Source: Cylicocyclus nassatus
Taxonomy: Eukaryota > Nematoda > Chromadorea > Rhabditida > Strongylidae
Direction: 5' to 3'
NCBI GenBank assembly: GCA_958299035.1
Contig: CATQJL010000112.1
Coordinates: 68,231,117-68,295,116 of the forward strand
DNA length: 64,000 nt
Shown here: in pieces, positions 45,421-57,334 of the stretch
Layout of the letters: every line of letters begins with the position of its first letter
Numbering within the stretch: position 1 is the first letter of the stretch
The notes under the pieces: model-generated
Database searches by the model: none
The model's input: the letters and a program-made list of their open reading frames with translations, nothing else
Told to the model about the DNA's origin: nothing
Position numbers and translations under genes: made by a program

Positions 45421-45683
45421 TCCTTCGAAAGAAGGCATTGGGCCAGCTTTAGTCTGTTCTAAGAAATGAGTCCGTTCACCGGCAAGACATCATCGAAGAA
45501 AATGCTGCTTCGTTTTTATCTATATATCTGAGTTTTCGGCTGCTGGAAGACATAACTTGACGCTTTCTTTAACATGGCACTTTCCTGGAAATCAATCTGA
45601 GTTTTGGGATGAATCAGCTGTTTTAAACAGATGCTTGGAGGTAGCTTCCTTGTTTGAGAGCTGTGGTATCTGGGCGAAGGTAT

Positions 45684-45845
45684 AGGCTGCTGCATGACGA
45701 AGGCGCAATATCTTCGGGCGCGAACGCGGCTTTATTAGCCGCGGAGCGCATGAGGCGCAGGATTTATAACGGTGAGGATACGCGCGCGCCGCGTTCGCGC
45801 CCGCTCAAGTGATACTGCTTCTGCGCCTTCGTCATGCAGTAGCCT
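45684..45845. mobile_element. 162-bp MITE, GC-rich centre
   Basis: AGGCTGCTGCATGACGAAGG and CCTTCGTCATGCAGTAGCCT are inverted ends (one mismatch), followed by GCGC, then GGGCGCGAACGCGGC against GCGTTCGCGCCC. No ORF. Confidence 0.85.
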
Positions 45846-46061
45846 TTATCTGCAAGAGGAACAGCAAAGATGCTCTGCGAATAGTCACTGGTAGTAGCTT
45901 CTTTTCCTAAGAGCATAGTGTTTTGTTTCTACTACTCACAACACGCGAAAGGTCGCTGGGAAGATGGAAATTCTCTTTCTTGGGATTTTTAGTTATTAAT
46001 GGCAGATATCAATGTATCTGCCCGCACCCACCTACTTGCGACCCTACGGGTCGCTAGTCTT

Positions 46062-46684
46062 ATATATAAAGCTGAATGTCTGTTTGTGTGTCTGTGTGTC
46101 TGTGTGTGTGTCTGTACGTATGTTCCGAATAGAAAATTCCATTTCTCAACCGATCCGGACCAAACTTGGCACACTACACTCACTTCGGGGCGGGGTGGGT
46201 GTCATAGGCTACTTTTCGTTATCGATCGATATCGATTTCATCGATTTTTATCGATTTTTTGCAGAGCTCACCTACGGGGCTGGGAGTTGGCACAGGGGGT
46301 AAGTGAGCATGGCGATTCCGAATACAATATTGGTTTTTAGAATTACCGATTACTTTTATCGATTTTATCGATTTTTTGCAAAGTTTGAGCTACAGGGCTG
46401 GGAGTTGGCACAGGGGGGTAAGTGGGCACGCTGATTACGAATACAATATTAGTTTTTGGTATTACCTATTACTTTTATCGATTTTATCGATTTTTTTCCA
46501 AAATTTGAGTTGAAGGGCTGGGAGTTGGCACAGGGGGGCAGGGCATGCTGATTTCGAAAACAACACAGGGAACGGGAAATAAAGTGTAGAAGTGGGCACA
46601 GGGAAAGGCTGTACAGGGATAGGGATGGGAACTTTATTACAGTGTTTTGACAGGGCCGAGCGGAGCCGGGTAAGCAAGCTAGTT
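46062..46684 (-). repeat. Dispersed 'GGCTCCGCCCGG' repeat, minus strand, 3 internal units
   Basis: Mirror of the 28678 copy: TTATATATAAAGCTGAATGT, TGTGTGTCTGT tetranucleotides, CGAATAGAAAATTCCATT, CCAAACTTGGCACAC, three units (46255-46330, 46370-46450 and 46480-46560) and the end GAGCGGAGCCGGGTAAGCAA. Nearly complete. Confidence 0.87.
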
Positions 46685-47704
46685 CAATAATGATAAATAA
46701 TGATGTTTATATTCACAATATAACTTGAAAACTCCGTTTCGTTCCTCCTCAGACGGAGTATTGTGTAGTTTCTATACCATCCCCGAGATTCTCAGTAAGG
46801 AATGATGGCGATAGTTGAAATTACTCGTCTTTCTATATAAAATTGATACTAGAATTTATAATTCAAACATTTAGTTTCAAATATTAGATTTTCAATAATT
46901 TTTGAAACTGGGTTAACCCCAAGTGCTTAGTAAAAAAGATGGTTTCCATTAATTTTTGAAAATTCAAAGGCTTATCTAGATCCGTTTCATCGTTAAATTG
47001 CATTTTCCTTGAACTCCTTGTTTGTTTTCGTCCACTGTGCTTTCCACGTTTTCTTTCTTCCTGGATCTACTTGTCTTGATGAAGGAGAACTCCATCGTAA
47101 TTTTGGTTCATGAATGAATCTTCTCAAACGTGTCAAACTTGTAATTGAATGAAACATTTATGATCTTTATCGAAGGGGTCCCAATTTATGCCTTTGGAAA
47201 TGAAGTGAAGGAAGGTGAGTTTGTTTGGCTTGTCAATGTTTTGTCTTCACCCAGATGCAAGTGCCAAACATAAGAGTGCATGCTTGAGCACGCAAAGAGG
47301 GTTGGATTTTTTATATTCATGATATCCCTCGAATTCTTGGTATCTGAATCTCCCTAGATTTTGTTAACCCCAAAGCCCGTATGTATGTGCGTCTCGCGGG
47401 GAAGGTCGAGGAACCGAGAGAAGTGCATCATTCATTTCATCACTTTTATCCCCATTCATCCATTATTTGAAGGTCATCATACTCAATGCCTGAGTATGAT
47501 AGATGACAGAACACTGTCCACTTGGCATCGCCACTCTCATGTAGGCAATCCTAGACTCTATACGACACCTTTGTCTGCCAGAAACGATCACTAGTCTATA
47601 TAGAAGGGTCGAATATGAGTGCCGGTGTTGGCTTGGTTCCCACTTTCGTAAGTGTTCATTTTATTCAGAACTGATCAAACTTCATGAACAAAGCGCACGA
47701 ATCT
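46685..47704. other. No gene supported
   Basis: AT-rich up to 47350; a plus frame at 47361-47594 (Cys/Arg/His-rich) is not recognisable. Confidence 0.3.
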
Positions 47705-48078
47705 TCATCGCGATGTCGCCATGCGACGTAATGGCGAATAGTCTTTTCCAGTCATTGACCTCGCCTCAACTTGACATACGGCACTGACACAGTAATACCT
47801 GCGTTCCCAAATCGAGTGCGCCAAGTCACTACCAGAGAATCCTCCGTTTGGTAGGTGTGGCTGTACAATGGCTGAGATAGGTGGTCTCATCCATTCAATC
47901 GGCGAGACCCAATGCTCGGTCTCCTCAATATCCAGGATCGTCCAACAAAGTTAATGAAGTCATCGAGCCATGTACTTCTTTGTCGTGCTATGTCAGTGTT
48001 CCAAAGCAGCAAGGGGCACAGAAATCCAGTGCGACGTGCACGAAAACTACTGCCAGCGAGTGGTGTAAATCCCAGCAT
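47705..48078 (-). pseudogene. Possible 3' tail of a non-LTR retrotransposon
   Basis: Minus-strand frame 47887-48078 contains RSTWLDDFINFVGRSWI, which resembles the W-x-D-D-F ... G-R-x-W block found downstream of many LINE reverse transcriptases. The overlapping frame continues to 47705. Frames change within the block and no RT core is visible, so identification is weak. Confidence 0.3.
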
Positions 48079-49466
48079 GTGACCTCCGACGGTAGATGCT
48101 ATTATCCATTGTCACCCTTCGGTGGAACATCACTGCTCGACCAAACCTTTATGATCAAGGTCTTGCAATGGAATTGACAATTCTAATGGACCCCAGGAGG
48201 TCATTTGGATGGCCAACAATCTGCAAAAACGATACCCTAGCATTCCTAGCATTCTTCGAAGAAGCCGTTCGCGGATCGTTATAATAATGCCAATTTGATA
48301 CTTGCGAAACGCTCAGTACTTCTGCAGTAACCCAATTTTGGCTGGGTATCTTAGCGCAGGTTCAACTGTTGGATCAAACAAACGAGCTCGAGCACAAGAT
48401 GCGTCGCTTGGCCAGCGGCTTCTTCAAGGGTACACAGGCGGCAGCATACTCCTTGTCCCATCCCGGGTTATCTCGCATCTTTCTTTCTCTTCGAAGAACG
48501 CCCAGATTTACTGATGGCCTCTTCAGAGCTGGCCTTTCTCAGCTCTAATTCCATATCTCTATCCAGCTACGTTGAAATGAGAGTTGTGAGTGCATATAGC
48601 AACAACTCAAAAGCTCTCGAGACCGCTCATAGTGTTTTCGTAGAGCAAAAGGTCGCGATGGGCGACATAGGAAATTTCGTGGAACGCACGACGACTCCAC
48701 CTAAGGCTCCGTTTAGAAATATCTGACCTGTGCTGGCGCTGGCGCAACGCTTCTTAGAGTCCCTTTAAAAACTTTCGATCAATACGTGTCTATCTGGCCA
48801 AAAACACCATAACTTGTCTTTTTGATTCGCTACATTCTCACCTCTCTCTATCGCCCTTTTGCATCCTCTCTCACTCTCCCTATTCTTCTCATATGTTTTT
48901 CTCAAGAAACTTCTCTGGCCGTTTTTTGTTGGAAACAAACGATTTTCGACATTTGTGCGCTAATTGAAGTGCAGAAAGGCGCAAAAGCGAAGAAAACCCA
49001 GTGAAGGCAAAAACAAGGGGTAGGAGACGAACGCCGCCAGTTTGGACCGTCTACGCTGACCACTGGTCCTGTAAAGACATGACACAACATTGCAAAAGGA
49101 CCAGTTGGCTGCAAAAGCTACTTGGAGGTCCTGGCCGAACAGACGCAATTCCCATTGGGATCGTTGTGTTGGCCCAGGGGCCGCGCCGTGCTAGTACGGC
49201 GCTTTCTTGGCGCTGTCTCAGTGCCAGCGCAGGTGGCAACTTTGGCAACATTGGACCGAGCCTAAATTTCGTGGAAGCCACTGATAATTGGAAAATTGTG
49301 AGTTTGGCAAGCGAGTACAGAACTTGTATAATCCAATTGCCCGTGAGGACTGGAGATGTGGGCTACCGACGCGATATAGGTTATATACAAGGGATATTGA
49401 GCAAACCTCCTCTAGACGTCTTTTTATAAACTTCTGAAGACAATTTTGGCTACAACGTACTGTGCA
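48079..49466. other. No gene supported; weak inverted pair
   Basis: ACCTGTGCTGGCGCTGG (48725) is partly inverted at CCAGCGCAGGT (49222), hinting at a decayed ~500-bp inverted-repeat element. No domain recognised in the frames of this stretch. Confidence 0.3.
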
Positions 49467-49700
49467 ATATGTGTCAGTAAATGACTGTTGTGCCGAAACC
49501 AGGTTTCTTGGTGGATGTTTATTCGACCGACGTTTCGACGTGCTCGTCTTTTCCAAGAGGTCTGAGCGTACTGGTCAGATTCAAAAACCTATAATCTACG
49601 TCCAGACCTCTTGAAAAGGACGAGCACGTCGAAACGTCGGTCGAATAAACATCCACCAAGAAACCTGGTTTCGGCACAACAATCATTTACTGACACATAT
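49467..49700. mobile_element. 234-bp hairpin MITE with ~95-bp arms
   Basis: ATATGTGTCAGTAAATGA is inverted at TCATTTACTGACACATAT, and GTTTCTTGGTGGATGTTTAT, TCGACCGACGTTTCGACG and CGTCCTTTTC-type blocks pair inward with few mismatches. The loop is about 40 bp. The target site is not resolved. Confidence 0.85.
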
Positions 49701-50369
49701 CAAAATGCCCAGGTTCAAAGATAAGAGAGCTTTTGATCTACGTACTGTGCAATACTTGAGGCGACGTGGACGTTGATAGGAAAATGCATGAGCGCGTGAG
49801 ACCGCTTATAGTGCCTCGCGACAGCTGCGCGCTGGTGTTAAAGGCGCGGTGCGGGCAATTGGGTGCTACAAGGTCTGTATGGTGGAAGGATCAGTGTTGG
49901 AACCCGCACTACAGTCGACATAAAATTCATAATGTTGTTGTTTTTTTCAACTTCAACAAATTGCAGTTATATGTATCTATGTTGCAAACTGCTTATAACA
50001 ACTTGCGTCTTACTTATCTCTGATTCTACCCTTACAAACAAGAGTGCGAGCTCTACCAGATGTTTCTTATCCCAAACACGCAAAAAAACTTCCATGTTGA
50101 CTCCTCTCCTCTGCACATCTCACTTCAGTCACTCCTCTCTACTGTTACAAAAGACTCATTTGGTCGCTACAGCTCGAGTAGCTGTAGCGACCAAATGATT
50201 CTTTGTTTTCTCCATCAAGAATATTTCAACTCGAAATTTGTCAGGTGTGTTTAAGGCTTGGGGAGTTGGTTTGGGGGATGTCTAGCTAAAATTCTTGCTT
50301 GAACCGCACCGATTATCCCTGAGCGATAGCAATCCCCACTGCTAATCATCTGGCATCCCAACTCACATA
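49701..50369. other. No gene; 19-bp perfect hairpin at 50156-50198
   Basis: TCATTTGGTCGCTACAGCT (50156-50174) and its exact complement (50180-50198) flank CGAGT. A scrap of the TTAAAGGC...GTGCGGGC terminus lies at 49847-49862. Confidence 0.5.
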
Positions 50370-52143
50370 CAGTGAGCGCCAAAAAGTTGCGGACAAGTTG
50401 CCCTCCATTTTTCAGCGTTCATTTTCGGATGAAAAACGAGGATGAAAATATGATTGGATTGAATGAGGTGATAGAGCTCTTCAAGAGCTACAATCCAAAC
50501 ATTGCGCTTTCTGGAAAACATGTATTCTAAAATTTCTAAAAATCTTTTTCTAGAAAAAGTCCAAAAATGGCCGCGTCACAATTTCGCGGACAATAATTTT
50601 TCGAACGCGAAGATTTCCTTTTAGGTCTTTTTTTAGAGCAAAACAGAAGTTTTCCGAACAGGTAAGCATACTATATCGTAGAGCTCGTCGAGGACAACAA
50701 TCAGATAGTGGTTACTTTCAGAAAAAAACGCAAGTATGAATTTCGTTTTGCATTTTCAAAAAATTAAATTCTATTTTTCACTTTCAAAACAAATTTTTTC
50801 AAATGGAAACCTATTCAAGGCATCCCAACAAAGCTGTTCGGATAAAGTGGATGCTCTTTACCCGTCTCTATGCATCGGACGTGTGTTGGTGAGTTTCTTG
50901 GTGAAAATGACTCCTGAAAATGCGTGCCCATGACCCTACCTGCGCCTCACACTTGCAGGCTTGTAGCTCAGCCGTCAGGCAATCTACGAGGCTGTACTTA
51001 GGCTCATTCGAAAGGGCGTGACTTCCTCGACACGATGGTAAGCAAATAAGTTCAGTTTGAGCGATACCAGAGATTTGGCGGATGGGGTGGAAGAGGGCAG
51101 CCTTAGAGGTAGTTGGAGTGAAGGCTCTTCTGAACAGCAGAGCAGTCCTAGAGCTTCGAAATGGATCTATTAAATAAAACTTGACAGTTTTGAACTTCCA
51201 GGATGAAATTGGTAGCGAAAGGAGCTCTCCTCAACTTTAGCTGAAAAGGGGTGGAGGAACGAACACCTCAATTAGGCACCGCCTCCGCGAACTAGATCCT
51301 AACACGATGCACAACAGTAGGACGAAAAGGACCAGCAGCCCGTGGAGGCGGTGCCTAATTGAGGCGTTCGTTCCTCTACCCGCTAAAAAGTGCTTAGGCT
51401 TCAACTGAAGCTGCCCTCTTCCACCCCATCCGCCAAATCTCTGGAATTGCCCAAACTAAACTTATTTGCATACCGTCGTGTCGAGGAAGTCATGTCCTTT
51501 CGAATGAGCCTAAATATAGGCTCTAGATTGCCTGGCGGCTGAGCTACAAGCCTGCAAAGCGGTACAAGTCAGTGGTGAGGCGCAGTAGGGTCATGTGCGC
51601 GCATTGTCAGGAGTCATTTTCAGCCAAGAAACTCATTAGCATACGTCCGATGCATGGGGAATGGTGAAGAGCATCTACTTTATCTTTACAGCTTTGTTGG
51701 GATGCCTTGAGTAAGTTTCCATATGAAGAAATTCGCTTTGAAAGAGAAAAATAGAAGTTAATTTTTTTAAGCAAAACAAAATTCAAACTTTCGTTTTTTG
51801 GAAGTAACCACTACCTGATTGTTGTCTTCGATGAGCTCCATGATTTAGTATGCTTACCTGTTCGGAAAACTTATATTTGCTTCAAAAAAAGACCTAAAAG
51901 AAAATTTTCGCGTTCGAAGAATTATTGTCCGCGACATTGTGACGCGGCAGTTTTCGGACTTTTTCTAGAAAAAAGATTTTTAAAATTTTTAGAAAACATG
52001 TTTTCCAGAAAACGCCATGTGTGTGTTAGCTCTCGAAGAGCTCTATCACCTCATGCAATCCAATCATTTTATCCTGGTTTTCCATCCGAAAATGAACGCT
52101 GAAAAAAGGAGGGCAACTGTCCGCAACTTTTTGGCGGTCACTG
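50370..52143. mobile_element. 1.77-kb near-whole palindrome with Tc1/mariner-type ends
   Basis: The ends CAGTGAGCGCCAAAAAGTTG and CAACTTTTTGGCGGTCACTG are inverted, with TA on both sides (50368-50369 and 52144-52145). The arms pair nearly continuously for about 800-900 bp, with the fold in a short loop between AGGCACCGCCTC (51276) and GAGGCGGTGCCT (51346). The left arm has about 130 extra bases (51105-51240). No transposase is encoded. Each arm carries the same tRNA-like block. Confidence 0.85.
50956..51015 (+). repeat. tRNA-like (Pol III box A/B-like) block inside the palindrome arms
   Basis: GCTTGTAGCTCAGCCGTCAG (50959-50978) looks like a tRNA 5' half with an A box, and GGCTCATTCGAAAGG (51001-51015) like a degenerate B box. 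The inverted copy is at about 51496-51557 on the other arm. The stems do not form a proper tRNA. Confidence 0.4.
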
Positions 52144-53269
52144 TATGCAGGCGTATAATTCACTCGCATTTGGTCGTATTTTTCTCTTTTGTGATGAACA
52201 TATTATCCCGTATGAGTAGGTTCATTTGCTCATCCGTCATCGCAGTACAGACATTTTCTTGCTCTTTATCAAGGAAGACTAGCACCATACTAACAGTATT
52301 TCATAGATTAAATGGTACACCTTGAGTGTAATAATAAAATTTTTTGTCAAATCAGGTCTACGGGCTGCAGACAAAGTTCGCGGACGATACCGTAAGGCTA
52401 TAAACCGGCACTGAGGAAGTTTTCTGGGTATGTAATGTTTTAGCTCCAAATGAAAAGTGGGCACGGATCCAACATCGCACGAGTGCGATCCGTAACCTTG
52501 AACCAGAGGCGAGTCAGTCGGGAGTGGAGGACTTATGCCCTAAGGGGAGAGCCTCTCTCACTTGTGGCTCATTAGCAAGTGAGAGTTCGCCGGTACAGAT
52601 GAGATCATGGGCTCAAGCAGCGACTCTGGTATCAGTGTTGGGGGGAACTGCTCCACTCGCCCAAATTCCGAGCGAAGAACTGAAGAACGCCTGTTCTTGC
52701 CGCTCACGCTTGAAAGCTGAATTTTCGGATCCGACGTAGCGGATAGGCCTAGGTAAGCGAAGAAGCTAAAAGTGAGTGCCCGGACACTGCCCTCGAGTAG
52801 CGAGATTCTCCCCCATACTTTCAAAATCGATTGATTGATTGAGAGCTTCTGACAGAAAAGTCTTTGAAAAAGGAAATAAGACTGTGAAAGCTCCATTAGT
52901 GTCTTGCGTCGGCAGTGGACGCAAATTTACCAATCCTACCTATCAGGCACACAACTTTTGAAGCACAACACAACAATTTCACTTGATATCTCTCAAAAAG
53001 AATCTTGGTTACGATACGCTTAGCTCGCATTTCTCATATCATATTATGCTCTTAGCTCTTACTAGTTTCTACTTACTCTAGAAATATAGCACGAGTTAGA
53101 AGGAAATGTTTTTTATTTTGTTTCAAATGGGGGCCTTATCACTTATGTGAAGACAATATTGTAAATTTTTGTTTTTCTGCATATTTTCGTTAAATACTCG
53201 AAACCTGACTATTATTGCATTCACTAGCTTCGGTATAATGCACTGTACAGCGCAAAATCGACTAGACTC
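52144..53269. other. No gene supported
   Basis: Holds a 10-bp hairpin (CTCTCACTTG/CAAGTGAGAG, 52554-52584) and a scrap GTGCCCGGACACTGCC (52777-52792) of the TTAA-element terminus. Confidence 0.35.
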
Positions 53270-53473
53270 TCAGGCGTTTATTGAAACAGATAGATATCTA
53301 CATCGGGAATGTTTGAGTTTTTGCAAATCTGGATATACTGAGAACAAAGCCCGATTTCGAGGTGGATTCTCATTAGTACAAGTAGCAAATGAGTAAAACT
53401 CACCAATGTGATGCAAATCAAGCTCCCATGTTAACTGATGATTTTTACCGTAATCAATTGGTTTAATCCGCAT
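53270..53473 (-). CDS. Candidate small ORF, spliced (42 aa) or unspliced (67 aa)
   Basis: ATG at 53473 opens a frame starting MRIKPIDY and ending SVSINA before TGA at 53270. Within it, a good donor (ATTG|gtgagt, 53403) and acceptor (atatccag|ATTTG, 53329) bound a 75-bp segment whose removal also keeps frame. AATAAA overlaps the end of the frame. No family recognised. Confidence 0.22.
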   Translation of the reverse strand: MRIKPIDYGKNHQLTWELDLHHIGEFYSFATCTNENPPRNRALFSVYPDLQKLKHSRCRYLSVSINA

Positions 53474-53988
53474 ACGCCGCCTTGCTTTTCAAAGGACTGC
53501 TTGTATTTATTACATTAGCAAAGCCTTGAAGGATGCTGCAAACTTCCACATACGGTTACTTCAAAAAATTTTGACTTGTATTTTTGGCATTATTTGAAAC
53601 AACAAAATTATTTTGACCTTTTTCTCCAGAAAAAGCGCGCTTATCTTGCTGTCTGATTTGCAGTGCTCTTTTGATATTTCTTACCTTTCTTATGGATCCA
53701 GTAATTTCTCCGCAAAAAAGCAATACACCAGCTTAGCTCAAGAGTTGATAGTGGTACATTTTCAAATTATTGAGCATACTCTGATGTCTTTAGATTCTTT
53801 ATTTGAGTCAACTTCATTACTATAGCGTAAGCAAAGAATCATCGCAGATTAATACAAAAAGTCCCGTTAACTGAGGTAGAAACATCACACACAGTGTCAT
53901 CAACCACCAACACTATCAATTACTAGAGTTCAAACTGTTACATTGCTAAAAATTATACATTTGATAGCCTAATCTGCTACAAAGTTAT
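53474..53988. other. 3' flank of the TMEM14-like gene; nothing else seen
   Basis: AT-rich. A plus frame 53613-53825 lacks support. Confidence 0.3.
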
Positions 53989-55915
53989 TTAGTGGAAGCT
54001 CCAGTTCTTGCGGGCTGCATTGGCTTGGACGAGGAAGGTGATGAGACTAAAAAGACATTGTGATAAGTAGATCTGTAGTATACCTAAAAAGGTGCGAAAG
54101 GCCCATACCTAGCTATGGCAGTAAGACCGGAAGGAATGATCTTTCTCTTCTTCATGGCCAAGTATTTCTTCAACATTGTCCAGCCCAGATATCCAGCGAC
54201 AGCTAAAATTCAAATATCAGTTTTGATTATTTCCCGAAGGTTATTTCCGTCAAATTTTTTTTCGGTTTTAATATTTCTATAACATGGTAGACAACTCTCA
54301 AAAGCGTAAGGTTGAATTCATAAAACAATGCAGAACTCGCAGCAAAAAGGTTTTTTTGCTTTTTTGTTACATTTTTTAAACATCATTTTTTCAGCCCATT
54401 TGAGTACGCCTAGTAGCTTTTAGCTTTTATAGTGCTCTTGCGTTGAGCAAAACTTGCAAGTGAATAGGTCATATAGCGCAGATTTTGAATGCTGCGACCG
54501 GAAGCCATACTTACGCGCAAACGTTGTCAGCACCGCAACAACACAAATTATGCTTGGAATCTATGACATACTATACAGTGGAAAAAAAATTCAAAAAGGA
54601 CAAAGCTACACTAAGCATGTCCTAGATGACATTTGTATTGTTTTATCCTCAATACCATGACCTACATAGGCATACAGGATGTCCCAAAAAATGTATCGAA
54701 CGTTTGATCGTTAATATCTCCCTTCCCAAGAAGTCTTTTACTTTGCTTCAGGTACCGTTTTGTAGAGCTGGCTTCAACTTAGATTCGCATTATAAAATGA
54801 ATCACCCATCTCTCTTCATTACTGTAGGATTACGGTAGAAACTTGAAACATATGGTGTCAATGTGGAAAAAGCTGCCTTTTCAAAAATTTTCAAAAAAAT
54901 GTGAGATATGTAATAGGGTTTTTATGGACGCTGAGTTCAACACTCAACTATTCACAAGATTACGAAGCTTTCTAAACGGCTTAATCGCATTTTTTAAGAA
55001 CATTGAAAAAATGGCCGCTACGTCTTACCTGGCATAACTCTCCAATGAAGCATAATAACAAGTTGGGAACTTTGTAGTTATAATCAGCAACTCTAATTAG
55101 CCTAGTGTAATTCAGGCAGTTTTGTTTCTTTTCTGAGGCAAGATATGGCCTTTCATTGCTTAAACCCCTTTTTGAAGTTTACCGTAATCCTACAGTAATG
55201 AAGAGAGATGGGTGATTCGTTTTATAATGCAAACCTAAGTAGAAGCTAGCTCTACAAAACGGTACCTGAAGCAAGGTAAAAGACTTCTTGGGAAGAGAGA
55301 TATTAACGATCAAACGTTCGATACATTTTTTTGGGACACCCTGTATATAGTGTAGAGATTTATTACTTCTCATGCATAACCTTTGATTCGATTGGCGGCT
55401 GGAGGGTGGGGCTTTGTGACCTAGTTTAAACCGTTCGCGCTCGCGACGCAGTCTGCGTCTCTCTCTCGCGCACTCTCGCTCGCGTTAATTAGGTTCCGAA
55501 GCCTCGCCCTCCAGCCGCCAATACAGTTGAATCAAGGGGTATATCTTCCCATGTTTTCAAGCAACATGATCGAATGTAATGAATGGCCGCTATCAAACAA
55601 CTTCTGGTACTGAATAACTTCAAACTCACAGAGAACTCCAATAGCTTTGTAAGGTAGCTTATAATATGTACATGCTGTCACGGCAGCTCCACTAAGGAGG
55701 CTCTGGATAAGGCCAGATGTATTCTCTGCAATATTAAATGTTTATTTTTATTTCTCAAAATGCATGCAAGCTGTAATAAAGAAGTTACTGTACTTACTAG
55801 TCTGTAAATAATTTGAAAGACCTCCAGCGACAAGTAATCCAGCATACCACGGATTCACTTGTGAGGGTACAATTGAAGCGATTGTAGACAGCGTTGTAGC
55901 AAGCGACGGAGCCAT
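53989..55915 (-). CDS. TMEM14-family protein, divergent paralogue (121 aa, 4 exons)
   Basis: Exons on the minus strand: 55798-55915, 55630-55725, 54109-54202 and 53989-54046, with introns of 72, 1427 and 62 bp. Junctions ACTA|gtaagt, attgcag|AGAAT, CTCT|gtgagt, attttag|CTGTC, CTAG|gtatgg and ctttttag|TCTCA all keep frame. The product starts MAPSLATTLSTIASIVPSQV, then NPWYAGLLVAGGLSNY, and continues through SGAAVTACTYYKLPYKAIGV and KRKIIPSGLTAIASLITFLV to WSFH. The NPWYAGLL start, four hydrophobic segments, the (K/G)K(I/F)(I/M)P(S/A)G motif before the last one and the ~110-residue length fit the TMEM14 family of small membrane proteins. It has a longer N-terminus than its neighbour at 60385 and lacks its GYAKAGSVPSL loop, so its role may differ. 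Intron 2 carries two transposons. Confidence 0.85.
54675..55343. mobile_element. Mariner-like 669-bp element in intron 2 of the TMEM14-like gene
   Basis: CAGGATGTCCCAAAAAATGT at the left is inverted at ACATTTTTTTGGGACACCCTG at the right, with TA on both sides (54673-54674 and 55344-55345). About 150 bp of each end pair (GTATCGAACGTTTGATCGTT and complement). The inside has no transposase. A decayed relative lies at 24041-24691. Confidence 0.85.
55380..55539. mobile_element. 160-bp MITE (family A) in the same intron
   Basis: CCTTTGATTCGATTGGCGGC is inverted at GCCGCCAATACAGTTGAATC plus AAGGGG; GGCTTTGTGACCTAG / TTAGGTTCCGAAGCC continue inward to a CGCG/CTCTCT centre. It shares its layout with 16127-16280. 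Confidence 0.75.
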
Positions 55916-57334
55916 TTTTGTAAATCGCAAATTTATATCCGCTTTTCGTTTAATGGGATTGAGCGGAAGATGTGGAGAAACACTTCCGATGCAGATGCTG
56001 ATGAGCGTATTTGTTCCGTAACGTGATTGACACTAAACAATAAGTTTGTGAGCCAAGGTCAATGCAATGATTTATTTATGAGACTAAGCGTATAAATGTG
56101 AGACAGAATGAGGGTGGGCAACGATTGATGCACTGGAATTATTAACCAACAATGACTGCTCATTCATCAACAGATGTTTTTTATTGAAGATGGATTGAAA
56201 GGATGGCGAGAGCAGGTCTCGCAATGAATTCATACTTTTATGAGATGGTATGTGTGGTCAGGAAAATCCAGTGTTTGGTAGTCCGGAAAAGTCACATATT
56301 TCTCAAGAAGATTTCTTTAGTGTTTTGTCGTCCAAAAAGTCTGAGAATCTTAATCGAAAGAATTACGATGCCTAGCAGACGCACAGGCTCAAAAAACCTA
56401 CCTGAACCTGGAAATTCTCGCCCCTGCATAGAAAAAAAAACCTGCCACCACTGTGAAAGGTAACGAAAAAATTCATATGCTAATGATTTTACGTGATAGC
56501 GTATGCCCACTTTCCTCCTCCCTTCATCGTGAAGTCACAAAATTTTTGAAGTGCCCTACATGATTTATATGAACATGCAAATGACTTCTATCTACTAGCA
56601 AGCAATTCTGAGAATTTTATATTTATTAACAGTTCGAATTACCTTTCTCTGGAAACAAATCAAGGTAAACCACGCCCCTTTTTTAAAATTTTTGGGGTTG
56701 TAGGCCCGCCAAAATTCAAAAAAAAACAGCCCCTTCACTCGAGAAAATTTCTGTCTTCAAGAAAAAAAATTTTCTTGAGCACCAGTGAATTCTAGTGATT
56801 TTTTGGAACTATAAAAAAAAACTAAATAAAGTATTTTGGGACATCTACTCCACTCATGATAGTTAGTATGACTGATATTATTGCAAAGGAACCCTGTTGC
56901 GTCTTAATTTCTTGCTGGACGGTGTAAAAATGGAGCTAAAATTTTATGAAGCCAATATAACAATTCCAGATATTATTGAAAAGGTCATCCATGGCATTCA
57001 TACATGTATAACAACAAAGTTGCGTATGTCAAACTTCAGCAGAAGAAAGAATTGTCAATAGAAAGCTGTCTACAGGGGTCTCACAGAAAAGTACCAAAAG
57101 GAAGTAACTTAGCGACTGTAGGGAAATAATGTGAGTTTTATAGGGCATCATTCCCTTTGCAGGAGAAAAGCGTGATCAAACTTAAATTACTACTTTACTT
57201 TATAGAGATAACTCTCAGATGTTATGAAATTATGACTACATTTCCATGGCGACTCAAGAGAACAGGATGAGAAAAGAGTAAAGGCCTTTCGTTTTCTCTT
57301 AGCCTACATAGCAATCGGTATCTACAAAGCAAAA
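55916..57334. other. Intergenic; fragment of the hAT-like MITE at about 56665-56730
   Basis: 'CCACGCCCCTTTTTTAAAATTTTTGGGGTTGTAGGCCCGCC' in pieces matches the centre of the 29475 element on the minus strand. Minus-strand GGATATAAATT (about 55933-55943) sits roughly 20 bp upstream of the TMEM14-like start, a possible TATA-like element. No other gene seen. Confidence 0.4.
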
